Shown piece after piece: positions 33,885-43,100 of a stretch of DNA of 64,000 bases; within the stretch, counting starts at the first letter, position 1, and each line of letters starts with the position of its first letter. The notes under the pieces were generated by a model. It ran no database searches and was not told the origin of the DNA. It saw only the letters and a list, made by a program, of their open reading frames with translations. Location of the stretch: contig NZ_OY726398.1 of the NCBI RefSeq assembly GCF_963378105.1, positions 1,612,001 to 1,676,000 on the forward strand. The letters are read 5' to 3'. The position numbers and the translations under genes are program-made. This DNA is from Mycolicibacter sp. MU0102 (lineage in GTDB: Bacteria > Actinomycetota > Actinomycetes > Mycobacteriales > Mycobacteriaceae).

Positions 33885-34574
33885 ATGAAAGCGCGCCGAT
33901 CGCTCCTCTTCCTCGGTGTTCCGGTGGTGACGGCCTTGGCTACGCTGCCCAGCGCGCCGAGCGTCATCCCCGCCGCCTCCGCTGCCAGCTGCCCCGACAT
34001 CGAGGTGACCTTCGCCCGGGGCACCGCCGAACCGCCCGGTGTCGGCGCAGTCGGCCAGAAATTCCTCGATGCACTGCGCTCGCAGGTCGGGGGGCGGTCC
34101 GTCGGGGTGTATGCGGTCAATTACCCGGCAGGCGAGGACTGGCCGCCGTCGGCGTCCGATGGCGCCGGTGATGCGAACGCCCACGTGCAGTCCATGGTTG
34201 CGACCTGTCCCAACACCAAGCTGGTGCTGGGCGGCTATTCGCAAGGCGCCATGGTCATCGATCTGATCACCATCGCGCGGACATCGGTGGTGGGCTTCAA
34301 CGCCGCGACCCTGTCGGCCGAGGAGGCCGAACACGTGGCTGCGGTCGCGGTTTTCGGCAATCCCACCGACCGGTACCTGGGCGGACCGATTAGCGAGATC
34401 AGCCCCTGGTACGGAGCCAAGGCCATTGATCTGTGTGCCGACGGCGATCCGATCTGCACTCAGGGAGCCCTGGCGCTGCCTACGCACGACGAGATGTTCT
34501 CGGCGCCGCACCAGTCCTATGCGCAGTCCGGCATGCCCGGTCAGGCCGCGACCTTCGTGGCGAGCCACCTCTGA
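33885..34574 (+). CDS. Secreted cutinase-family serine esterase
   Basis: 229 residues. Signal peptide about 1-34 (cut near AASA), then an alpha/beta-hydrolase of the cutinase family: TFARGTAEPPGVG, nucleophile in GGYSQGAMVID (Ser about 123), catalytic Asp in CADGDPIC, and His near PTHDEMF or APHQSY; disulfide cysteines bracket the domain (SCPDIE, TCPN, LCADGDPIC). Hydrolyses esters or lipids outside the cell. Inserted, in the same direction, between mbtB and mbtT, where M. tuberculosis has no gene; ATG 41 bases after mbtB, so it may be read from the mbtB promoter. Confidence 0.85.
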   Translation: MKARRSLLFLGVPVVTALATLPSAPSVIPAASAASCPDIEVTFARGTAEPPGVGAVGQKFLDALRSQVGGRSVGVYAVNYPAGEDWPPSASDGAGDANAHVQSMVATCPNTKLVLGGYSQGAMVIDLITIARTSVVGFNAATLSAEEAEHVAAVAVFGNPTDRYLGGPISEISPWYGAKAIDLCADGDPICTQGALALPTHDEMFSAPHQSYAQSGMPGQAATFVASHL

Positions 34575-34584
34575 CGCAGCACGG

Positions 34585-34974
34585 CTATCCGATTACTTCA
34601 GAGGCCCAGTACTCGCGCAGGCTGGCGATCCGCTCACCGGCGAATTCCAGGATGGCGACTTCGCGCATCCGCTTGCGCACGTTCTGGAGGCGGTCGTCGA
34701 ATGTCGCCTCCCACTCGGCGATCACCGTGGTGCCGTCGGTGGCGGTGTAGAGGTTGAGCAATCGGGCATCGATGTTGGCCTGGCCCTCGACGACCTTGCT
34801 CTGCCAGTAGTCGCGGATCCCGGCTCGGCTGCGGATCGGTTCGCCCAGCACCCGCTCGTGGTAGGTGGCGTCGTCGGTGAAGATCGTGACGATGAGCTCG
34901 GGGTCCTGTTGCGTCCAGGCCCGCAGGTAGGTATCGATCGTGGTGCGGACGTCCATCAGGGGAGTCTGGCCCAC
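34585..34974 (-). CDS. SnoaL-like (NTF2-fold) protein
   Basis: 129 residues from GTG 34974, chosen for GGTGGAG 7 bases upstream; ATG 34956 (123 residues) is nearly as likely. The RTTIDTYLRAWTQQDPELIVTIFTDDATYHERVLGEP start and the WEATFDDRL middle are those of small cone-shaped SnoaL/NTF2 proteins, which act as isomerases, hydrolases or binding proteins. No specific function can be given. Convergent with the cutinase gene and divergent from mbtT, whose upstream IdeR boxes could also govern it. Confidence 0.75.
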   Translation of the reverse strand: MGQTPLMDVRTTIDTYLRAWTQQDPELIVTIFTDDATYHERVLGEPIRSRAGIRDYWQSKVVEGQANIDARLLNLYTATDGTTVIAEWEATFDDRLQNVRKRMREVAILEFAGERIASLREYWASEVIG

Positions 34975-35102
34975 GGCGCGGCTCCACCTTCGCCGAACGT
35001 GCATTCAGTGCGAGGAATGGGGCAGAAAATCGGACTCAGTGCACGCTCGGCGCGGCGGAGGGGCTGGGACAGACTCACAGACGCCCGGATTTCCGGCCCG
35101 AC

Positions 35103-35121
35103 GCCGGTAGGGGTAACCTAA
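35103..35121. promoter_or_regulatory. Weak second IdeR-like box upstream of mbtT
   Basis: GCCGGTAGGGGTAACCTAA fits the degenerate IdeR consensus at 14 of 19, with a good right half and poor left half. It is closer to the SnoaL-like gene and 11 bases from the stronger box at 35132. Confidence 0.4.
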
Positions 35122-35131
35122 CGCAGGGAAA

Positions 35132-35150
35132 TTAGGGCAGCCTTTACTAA
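35132..35150 (+). promoter_or_regulatory. IdeR box upstream of mbtT
   Basis: TTAGGGCAGCCTTTACTAA fits the degenerate IdeR consensus at 16 of 19. It gives mbtT-mbtC-mbtD-mbtE-mbtF-mbtG-mbtH their own iron-regulated promoter, needed because two foreign genes separate them from mbtB. Confidence 0.72.
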
Positions 35151-35168
35151 TACTTGCGAGGGGATCGG

Positions 35169-35915
35169 ATGGCCGTCGACGACACCTCGGCCGTCGCGCA
35201 GTTCCCCTCCTGGATCGGGCGCTTTCCCGGGCCCGGCGCCCCCACTCTGGTCTTCCCGCACGCCGGCGGAACCGCGGTCAACTACCGCCCGCTGGCGCTG
35301 GCCCTGGCCGCCGGTGCCGACACCTACGTCATGCAGTATCCGCAGCGTGCCGACCGTTTCCGCGAGCCGGCCGCCGAAACCCTGCCGGAGCTGGCCCGTA
35401 GCCTGTTCGACGCTGCGCCCTGGCACCAGCTCGGACCGCTGCGCCTGTTCGGGCACAGCATGGGCTCACTGGTCGCGTTCGAGTTCGCCCGGCTCGCCGA
35501 AGAGCGCGGCATCGAGATCCAGCGGCTGTGGGCCTCGGCGGCCCCTGCGCCCGGCGTGGTGGCCGGGCTGCGCAAGGTGCCCACCGGGGATGCCGACCTG
35601 CGCGCCGAACTTGCCCAGCTGGGCGGCACCGACCCGCGAATCCTGGCCGACGAGGAATTCCTCACCCTGCTGCTGACGCCGGTGCGCTCGGATTACCTGG
35701 CGTTCAACCGTTACCAGTGCGCACCCGATGCCACCATCAGCGCCGACATCACCGTGCTGGGCGGCCGCTCCGACGACCGGGTCGGCGCTGACCTGCTGGA
35801 ACGCTGGGCCGACCACACCACCGGCGCCTGGTCGGTGTCGCTGTACGACGGCGGGCACTTCTATCACTACGAGCACATCGAGACCTTGGCGAAGCGGATC
35901 ATCGCCGATGAATGA
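35169..35915 (+). CDS. mbtT: Type II thioesterase MbtT
   Basis: 248-residue alpha/beta hydrolase. Nucleophile Ser in LFGHSMGSLVAFE (about 97), start motif LVFPHAGGTAVNYRPLA and catalytic His in DGGHFYHYEH near the C-terminus. Type II editing thioesterases remove mis-loaded acyl groups from carrier domains of NRPS/PKS lines. ATG 35169 is preferred over the GTG 5 codons upstream because GAGGGG lies 6 bases before it. Overlaps mbtC by 8 bases, confirming it as part of the mycobactin operon. Confidence 0.92.
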   Translation: MAVDDTSAVAQFPSWIGRFPGPGAPTLVFPHAGGTAVNYRPLALALAAGADTYVMQYPQRADRFREPAAETLPELARSLFDAAPWHQLGPLRLFGHSMGSLVAFEFARLAEERGIEIQRLWASAAPAPGVVAGLRKVPTGDADLRAELAQLGGTDPRILADEEFLTLLLTPVRSDYLAFNRYQCAPDATISADITVLGGRSDDRVGADLLERWADHTTGAWSVSLYDGGHFYHYEHIETLAKRIIADE

Positions 35916-37245
35916 TCGGCGCGAGGACCCGGTCGTCATCACCGGCCTCGGCGTCGAGGCCCCCGGTGGGATCGACACCGCCGAGCAGTACTGGTCACTG
36001 CTTGCCGACGGCCGCGAGGCGCTGAGCACCATCCCCGAGGACCGGGACTGGGCCGTGCGCGAACTCATCGAGGGGTCGCATCGCGACGGCTTCAAGCCGA
36101 TCTTCAACGCCGGCGGATTCCTCTCCGGCGCAGCCGAATTCGACCCTGGGTTCTTCGGTATCGCACCACGCGAGGCCGTCGCGATGGACCCGCAGCAGCG
36201 GGTGGCACTGCGGGTGGCCTGGCGGGCGCTGGAAGATGCCGGCATCAATCCCGACGAGCTCACCGGCCACGACGTCGGGGTGTACCTCGGTGCCTCGGTC
36301 ACCGGCTACGGCCCGGACATGGCGCAGTTCAGCGCACACAGTGGTCACCTGCTGCCCGGCACCGCACTGTCGGTGATCTCCGGCCGAATCGCCTACACCC
36401 TGGGCCTGGCCGGCCCGGCGATCACCGTCGACACCTCCTGCTCGTCGGCACTGTCCGCACTACACCTGGCGGTGCAGGCGATCCAGACCGGTGACACCGA
36501 CATGGCGCTCGCCGGTGGGGTGTGCGTGATGGGCTCGCCCGGCTTCTTCGTCGAATTCTCCAAGCAGCACGCCCTCTCCGACGACGGCCACTGCCGGCCC
36601 TACAGTGCCGCCGCCACCGGAACGGTCTGGGCCGAAGGCGCTGGCATCTTTGTGCTGCAACGAAAATCGGCCGCGCTGCGCGACCGCCGCCACATCTACG
36701 GCGAGATCATGGCCAGCCGGCTCAACCAGGACGGTCACACCACCGGCCTGCTCACCCCCAGCGAAGCGGCCCAGCAGCGACTGTTCCGGCACGCCCTGGC
36801 CGACGCCGGCGTGCACCCCAGCCAGGTCGGGATGATCGAGGGCCACGGAACCGGAACCCGCGTCGGTGACCCGGTAGAGCTGCGCTCGCTGATCAGCGTC
36901 TACGGCACCGACACGACAGCCGGCGCCGGCCCGCGGCTCGGCTCGGTCAAATCCAACATCGGACATACCCAGGCCGCGGCCGGGGCACTCGGGTTGACCA
37001 AAGTGCTGCTGGCCGCCGAGCACCAGGCGATCCCGCCTACCCTGCATGTGCGCGAGGGCTGGCACAACGGCATCGACTGGGATGGTCACGGCATCACGCT
37101 CGCCGAAACCATCACCGCCTGGCCGGCCAGTGACGGCCGCCGGATCGGCTCGGTGTCGGCGTTCGGAATGAGCGGCACCAATGCGCATCTGATCGTCGGG
37201 GTGGCGGAGCCGGCCGAGCCGGCGAAAAAGGCACTGCCGTGCTGA
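35908..37245 (+). CDS. mbtC: Ketosynthase MbtC
   Basis: 445 residues (M. tuberculosis 444). Stand-alone beta-ketoacyl synthase that, with MbtD, makes the beta-hydroxyacyl unit of mycobactin. Active Cys in DTSCSSALSALHL (about 178), His in EGHGTGTRVGDP (about 313) and His in KSNIGHTQAAAG (about 350). ATG 35908 overlaps the mbtT stop by 8 bases; the frame upstream belongs to an antisense-like shadow. Overlaps mbtD by 7 bases. Confidence 0.95.
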   Translation: MNDRREDPVVITGLGVEAPGGIDTAEQYWSLLADGREALSTIPEDRDWAVRELIEGSHRDGFKPIFNAGGFLSGAAEFDPGFFGIAPREAVAMDPQQRVALRVAWRALEDAGINPDELTGHDVGVYLGASVTGYGPDMAQFSAHSGHLLPGTALSVISGRIAYTLGLAGPAITVDTSCSSALSALHLAVQAIQTGDTDMALAGGVCVMGSPGFFVEFSKQHALSDDGHCRPYSAAATGTVWAEGAGIFVLQRKSAALRDRRHIYGEIMASRLNQDGHTTGLLTPSEAAQQRLFRHALADAGVHPSQVGMIEGHGTGTRVGDPVELRSLISVYGTDTTAGAGPRLGSVKSNIGHTQAAAGALGLTKVLLAAEHQAIPPTLHVREGWHNGIDWDGHGITLAETITAWPASDGRRIGSVSAFGMSGTNAHLIVGVAEPAEPAKKALPC

Positions 37246-40184
37246 ACAACCACCCGACCACCCTGCCCGACGGCCGGATCCCCGTGCTGATCTCGGCACA
37301 CGCCCGCGATCTGGTGGCCGCCGAGGCGGGTGCGCTGGCGCGCTACCTGCAGACCCACCCCGCCGAGGTTTCTGCGGTCGCCCGGACCCTGCGGGCCACC
37401 CGCCCGGTACGCCGCTACCGCGCGGTGATCCGGGCCCGCGATACTGCGGAACTCATCGCCGGGCTCGACGCCGTCTACCGCGGCGTCGAACACCCGCTGG
37501 TGGCCGGGTCGCATCAACCCGAGACCGCTCGCACCGCTTTCGTATTCCCCGGCCAGGGGAATCAATGGCCCGGCATGGGAACCGAGCTGCTCGGCGTCGC
37601 GGCGTACCGCGCCGAAGCGGACCGCTGCCATGAGGCCTTCCTGCGCGCCGGTCACGCCTCTCCGCTGAGCTACCTGCGCGGCACCGATGACACAGATCCC
37701 GTGGTGGTCCAGGCCGCTCAATTCACCCACGCCGCGGCGCTGGCCGCCACCTGGCGGCATTTCGGCGTGCTGCCCGACATCACCGTCGGCCACAGCCTGG
37801 GGGAGGTGGCCGCCGCCTACACCGCCGGCGTGGTCGACTTGGATGCCGCCGTGGCGGTGGTGGCTGCACGGGCGCAACTGACCGACCTGCTGGCCGCCAA
37901 CGCGCCGGTCCGGTTCGGCATGGCGATGATCGCCCTGAACGCCGACGCCGCCGCCGACCTCATCGCCGCCACCCCTGGCTGGCTGGAGCTCTCGGTGGTC
38001 AACGGCCCCGAATCGGTGGTCGTGTCTGGCGAGTGGCCGGCCATACAGCAGATTCTGGAAGCCGCCGGCCGGCGTGGCGTGTTCGCCCGCGAACTGCCGG
38101 TGCGCTACCCGGCGCACACCAGCGCCCTGGAGCCGCTGCGAGACCAGCTGACCGGCCAGCTTCCCGAAGCGCAATTCCACAGCGCCCCGGTGGAATTCAT
38201 CGGATCGGTGTACGGCGGACCGATCCCGCCCGCCACGACGTTCCGCCAGTACTGGTTCGACAATCTGCGGCGACAGGTCCGCTTCGACTTGGCCGCGGCT
38301 GCCGCGGTGGCGCGCGGCGTCACGACGTTCATCGAGATGTCGGCGCACCCGACCCTGCTGGTGGCGCTCAGCGACTCCGTCGGTGCCGCCCAGGTGCTGG
38401 GTAGCACCGACCGCGACCAGCCGGCCGGTGAGGCGCTGGCAGCGAACATCGCCGCCGCGGCGATCGCCGACCCCGGCTACCGGTGGCGCGACTTCGCGCC
38501 GGATGCTCCGGGGCTGCTACGGCATTTCCCGCACGCACCGATGCACACCAACCGGCTGTGGGCCGGCACAGCGACGTCCACGCCGCGCCATCGGATGCCG
38601 GTGGTCATGACCGAAAGCTGGCTGCCGGTCACCGAGCCGCACCAGCGTCCCGCGCGGGTGGCCGTCGTCGACTATGCCGGGCAATCAGCTGAGCTGACCG
38701 CGCAATTGGCGGCGGCACTGGACGCCCTGGACGCCGAAGTGGTCGACCCCGCCGACGCCGAATTCCTGGTTCTGGTGGCTCCGCTCGCCGACACGGTCGA
38801 CATCACCACGGCCACTACCGAGTTCGCTGGGAACGCGGCCAGCCAGACCGTTGTTCGGCCGGGACAGAACTGCCGCCGGGTATGGCTGGTCACCCGCGGC
38901 GCCGAGCAACTCGACGGTGATCCGTCACCGCGTCCCGGTGCCGCCGCGCTGGCCGCGCTGCACCGCAGCATCGGATTCGACTACCCCGATCACACGTTCG
39001 CGCATCTGGACCTGCCGGTGCAGCCGACTGCCGCAGACCTGCGAGCCGCCGGCGCCGCACTCCAGTTGACCGACACCGAGGTCGCGGTGCGTGCCGGGAA
39101 CCTGACAACCCGCCGATTCGTCGAGTCCACCACCGCCGCAACGGCGCCGACGGTCCCAGAGGCCGTGGTGATCAGCGGCGGAACCGGCGCGATCGGATTG
39201 GCCTACGCGGCGTTCTGCGCCGACCACGGCGCCCGCGACATCGTCCTGCTCAGCCGCAGTGGGGCAAACGATGCGACTACGCCGCAATTGGATGCGCTGC
39301 GTGCGCGTACCGGGGCGCGCATCACCGCGGTCCGCTGCGACATCACCGATGACGCCGCAGTCGCGGCGGTCATTGCGCAATATCGACCGGTACCGGCCGG
39401 GTTGCTGGTACATACCGCGTCGGCAGAGGCCGTGGCCGCGTCGAAGATCACGGCCGAGGCAGTGCGGGACGCGTTCGGCGCCAAAGTGATCGGACTGGAC
39501 AACCTGGCCCGGCACTGGCCGCTGGACGCCGACGCACGCGTGCTGGTCTGCTCTTCGGTACTGGCACTGTGGGGCGGCTTGGGACACGGGCTCTACGCGG
39601 CGGCCAACCGGATGGCGGACGCGCTGGTGGGACAGCTGCGGGCACAGGGCCTAGGCGCCACCTCCATCCGTTGGGGACTGTGGCGCAGCGTGGCCGTGGT
39701 CAGCGGCGAGGAGAAGGACCGGATCGCCCGCACCGGCCTCACCCCGATGGCCCCGGAGGCCGCGATCACCGCCGGACTCCTTGCCGCGCCGGACGACCCG
39801 GCGATCCTGGCCGCCGATTTCGACCGACTGGCGGTGTTCTTCGACAGCCAGGGCGTGCCCTCGCCCTTCGACGCAGCACTGGCCGCCGCAACGGCGGACG
39901 GGCAGGCCGATCGCCCGATCGGCGAAGTGGTGGCCGACGAACTGGTGACGGTGCTCGGCTTGGAAGGCCCCGACGACATCGACATGCACCGGGCCCTGGT
40001 CGACCTCGGCCTGGATTCACTTCTCGCACTGGACCTGCGCAAGCGCTTGGGGCGGGCCACCGGCCTGCGTGTGGCGCTCGGTCCACTGCTGGCTGGAATG
40101 ACCGGAGCCCAGCTGACGGCGACGCTGACCGATGACGCAGCGCCCGCCGCGGCTACGGAAAGGACTGTGTTCACCCATGACTGA
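37239..40184 (+). CDS. mbtD: Polyketide synthase MbtD: acyltransferase - ketoreductase - ACP
   Basis: 981 residues. Docking-like N-terminus, acyltransferase with VFPGQGNQWPGMG (about 102-115) and the nucleophile in VGHSLGEVAAAY (about 184-195), ketoreductase with VISGGTGAIGLAYA (about 644-657) and the SSVLALWGGLGHGLYAAANR active-site region, and ACP with LGLDSLLALDL (Ser about 927). Complements the ketosynthase MbtC. GTG start overlapping mbtC by 7 bases; overlaps mbtE by 8 bases. M. tuberculosis MbtD is 1004. Confidence 0.95.
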   Translation: MLNNHPTTLPDGRIPVLISAHARDLVAAEAGALARYLQTHPAEVSAVARTLRATRPVRRYRAVIRARDTAELIAGLDAVYRGVEHPLVAGSHQPETARTAFVFPGQGNQWPGMGTELLGVAAYRAEADRCHEAFLRAGHASPLSYLRGTDDTDPVVVQAAQFTHAAALAATWRHFGVLPDITVGHSLGEVAAAYTAGVVDLDAAVAVVAARAQLTDLLAANAPVRFGMAMIALNADAAADLIAATPGWLELSVVNGPESVVVSGEWPAIQQILEAAGRRGVFARELPVRYPAHTSALEPLRDQLTGQLPEAQFHSAPVEFIGSVYGGPIPPATTFRQYWFDNLRRQVRFDLAAAAAVARGVTTFIEMSAHPTLLVALSDSVGAAQVLGSTDRDQPAGEALAANIAAAAIADPGYRWRDFAPDAPGLLRHFPHAPMHTNRLWAGTATSTPRHRMPVVMTESWLPVTEPHQRPARVAVVDYAGQSAELTAQLAAALDALDAEVVDPADAEFLVLVAPLADTVDITTATTEFAGNAASQTVVRPGQNCRRVWLVTRGAEQLDGDPSPRPGAAALAALHRSIGFDYPDHTFAHLDLPVQPTAADLRAAGAALQLTDTEVAVRAGNLTTRRFVESTTAATAPTVPEAVVISGGTGAIGLAYAAFCADHGARDIVLLSRSGANDATTPQLDALRARTGARITAVRCDITDDAAVAAVIAQYRPVPAGLLVHTASAEAVAASKITAEAVRDAFGAKVIGLDNLARHWPLDADARVLVCSSVLALWGGLGHGLYAAANRMADALVGQLRAQGLGATSIRWGLWRSVAVVSGEEKDRIARTGLTPMAPEAAITAGLLAAPDDPAILAADFDRLAVFFDSQGVPSPFDAALAAATADGQADRPIGEVVADELVTVLGLEGPDDIDMHRALVDLGLDSLLALDLRKRLGRATGLRVALGPLLAGMTGAQLTATLTDDAAPAAATERTVFTHD

Positions 40185-43100
40185 CACCGGCCGTTTAGCG
40201 AGGTTCGACGAAGGAGAGGCGAAGCTGGAATCGCCGCATGACGCCGTCGACCAGGCGACCGACGCCAACGAGCTGCGGCTGGAGCTGCTGCGCCGCAGAC
40301 TCACTGAACGCGGGCTGGCCGCAGCATCTGCCGAGCCGCAGTCCGGGCCGGCCAACGGGTCTGGGCCGCTGACCATGAGCGACGGACAGCGCCGCATGTG
40401 GTTCGTGCAGGCGCTCGACCCGGACGGCGCCCTGGCCAACATCGCGGTCTCCTACCGTCTCACCGGCCCGCTGGACGGCGCCCGGCTGCAGGCCGCGCTG
40501 GCCGCAGTGGCCGCGCGCCATCCGGTGCTGCGTACCGTCTATTCCGTCGACGACGCGGGCGAACCGCACCCGGTGATCGCCGAGGTCACGCCTGGCTTTG
40601 CCACACACGACCTGTCCGATCTCGCCGAACAGGCTCGCGCGCTGCGCCTGGAAGTACTGGCCCAGCGCGAATTCGGCACCCCGTTCCGGCTGGAATCCGA
40701 TGCCCCGCTGCGGCTCACCCTGGTCCGAGTCGCACCCGATGAACACATTCTGCTGCTGGTGGCCCACCACATCGCCTGGGACGACGACTCCTGGGCGGTG
40801 TTCTTCGCCGACCTCACGGCCGCCTATGCCGACCCGGAGCAGTTCGCCACCCGCGCGTCGGTGCCGCACCCCGCCGCTGCGGCGGGTTCTGGCCACGAAG
40901 CCGAGCTGACATACTGGCGGACCCTGTTGGCCGATCCGCCGGACCCGCTGGAGCTGCCCGGCCCGCACGGCTCGGCGATACCCAGCACGCTGCGCGCCGG
41001 CTTGTGCACCCGCACCCTGCCGGCGGAGTTGATGTCCGACATCACCGATCTGGCACGCAGCAACGGCGCCACGCCCTACATGGTGATCGCCGCGGCGCTG
41101 TCCGCCCTGATCCACCGCTACACCGCCACCGATGACTTCCTCATCGCCTCACCGGTGCTCAACCGCACCGCCGGTACCGAAGGAGCCATCGGCTACTTCG
41201 GCAACACCGTGGTGCTGCGCGCGAAAGTTGACGCTGCGGCCCGGTTCAGCGACCTGCTGGCGCAAACCCGCGACGCCGCACTGGGGGCCTTTGGCCACCA
41301 GGGCATCAACCTCGACCGGGTGGTGCGCGAACTCAACCCGGATCGCCGGCACGGGGGAGTGGAACGACTCACCCGGCTCAGCTTCGGTTTCCGGTCGACC
41401 CAGGGGGGCGGCTTCCAGCCGGACGGGATCACCTGCACCCGAGCCGATTACCGCGGCAAGGTTGCCCAGCTGCCGCTGGGAATCATGGTGGAGGCCGGTA
41501 CTGACGGCGCGCTGATCGAGGCCGAATACCTGCACGACGTGCTCGACGAGGCATTGGTCGAGCAGTTGCTGCGCCACCTAGTGCAGATGCTGACGGCCGC
41601 CGTGGCAGCGCCTGACAAGACGGTCGGCGAGCTGGACATGCTCGGCGCTGACGACCAGGCCTGGCTGGACGCGGTCTCCCGCGGACCCGACTTCGCCCCG
41701 CCCCCAGAGGCACCGGCCACCCTGGGCTCGCTGGTGGCCGACCGGGCCGCGGCCACCCCGAACGCCATCGCCGTCGTCGACGACCACGGCCGGTACAGCT
41801 ACGCCGAGATCAACGCGCGCGCCAACCGGATCGCACACCACCTGATCGCCGCGGGCATCGGCACCGAGGACAAGGTCGCGGTGCTGTTCGGCCGCTCGAC
41901 GGAGCTGGTCGTGACCGCCCTGGGCATCGCCAAAGCCGGCGCTGCCTACGTTCCCGTCGACCCCGAATACCCGCCGGACCGCATCGAATTCATCCTCGGT
42001 GACGCCCGGCCGTCGATCGTGTTGCGGGAGCCGCTGACCGACGACGAGCTGGCCGGCCGACCCGACACCGACCCGACCGACGCCGACCGGGTGCGCCCGC
42101 TGCGTGCGGAGAATCTCGCCTACCTCATCTACACCTCCGGTTCGACCGGATTGCCCAAGGGTGTCGAGGTATCCCACGCCCCGATCACCGAGTACCTGGT
42201 TTGGTTCGGCGGCGAGTACGGCATCGACGACACCGACGTTCTGCTGCAGGTCGCCTCGCCGAGCTTCGACGTGTCGATCGGCGAACTGTTCGGAACCCTC
42301 GGAAACGGTGCCCGGCTGGTGATTCCGCGCCCGGATGGACTCCGCGACATCGGCTACCTGACCGACCTGCTGCAGCGCGAAGGCGTCACCGCCATGCACT
42401 TCGTGCCGTCGCTGCTGGGCCTGTTCCTGTCGCTGCCCGGCGTGAACCAGTGGCGCACCCTGCGGCGCATCCCGATCGGTGGCGAACCGCTGCCGGGCGA
42501 ACTCGCGGACAAGTTCCACGCCACCTTCGACGCCCTGCTACACAACTTCTACGGCCCCACCGAGACCGTGGTGAACTCGTCCCGACACAAGGTGGAAGGC
42601 CCCCAGGGCAACCGGATCGTGCCGATCGGCAGCCCGAACATCAACACCACCATGTGGCTGCTCGACGACGCCCTGCAGCCGGTTCCCGTCGGGGTGATCG
42701 GCGAGATCTACATCGGCGGAACACATGTGGCCCGCGGCTACTTCGACCGTCCCGGCCTGACCGCCGAGCGATTCGTCGCCGACCCGTGGACGCCCGGCCA
42801 GCGGCTGTACCGCACCGGTGATCTGGCCCGCCGCAATGCTGCCGGCGACCTGGAATTCATCGGCCGCGCCGACGACCAGGTCAAGGTCCGCGGCTTCCGG
42901 ATCGAGCTCGGCGAGGTGGCCTCGGCCATCTCGGTCGACCCCAGCGTCGGTCAGTGTGTGGTCGTGCTTTCCGACCTTCCCGGGTTGGGCCGCAGCCTGG
43001 TCGCCTACCTGACCCCCGCCGCCCCGGGCGCCGGGGAAGACTCCGTCGAGATTCCGCGGATCCGGGCCCGGGTGGCCGCGGCCTTGCCGGAATACATGGC

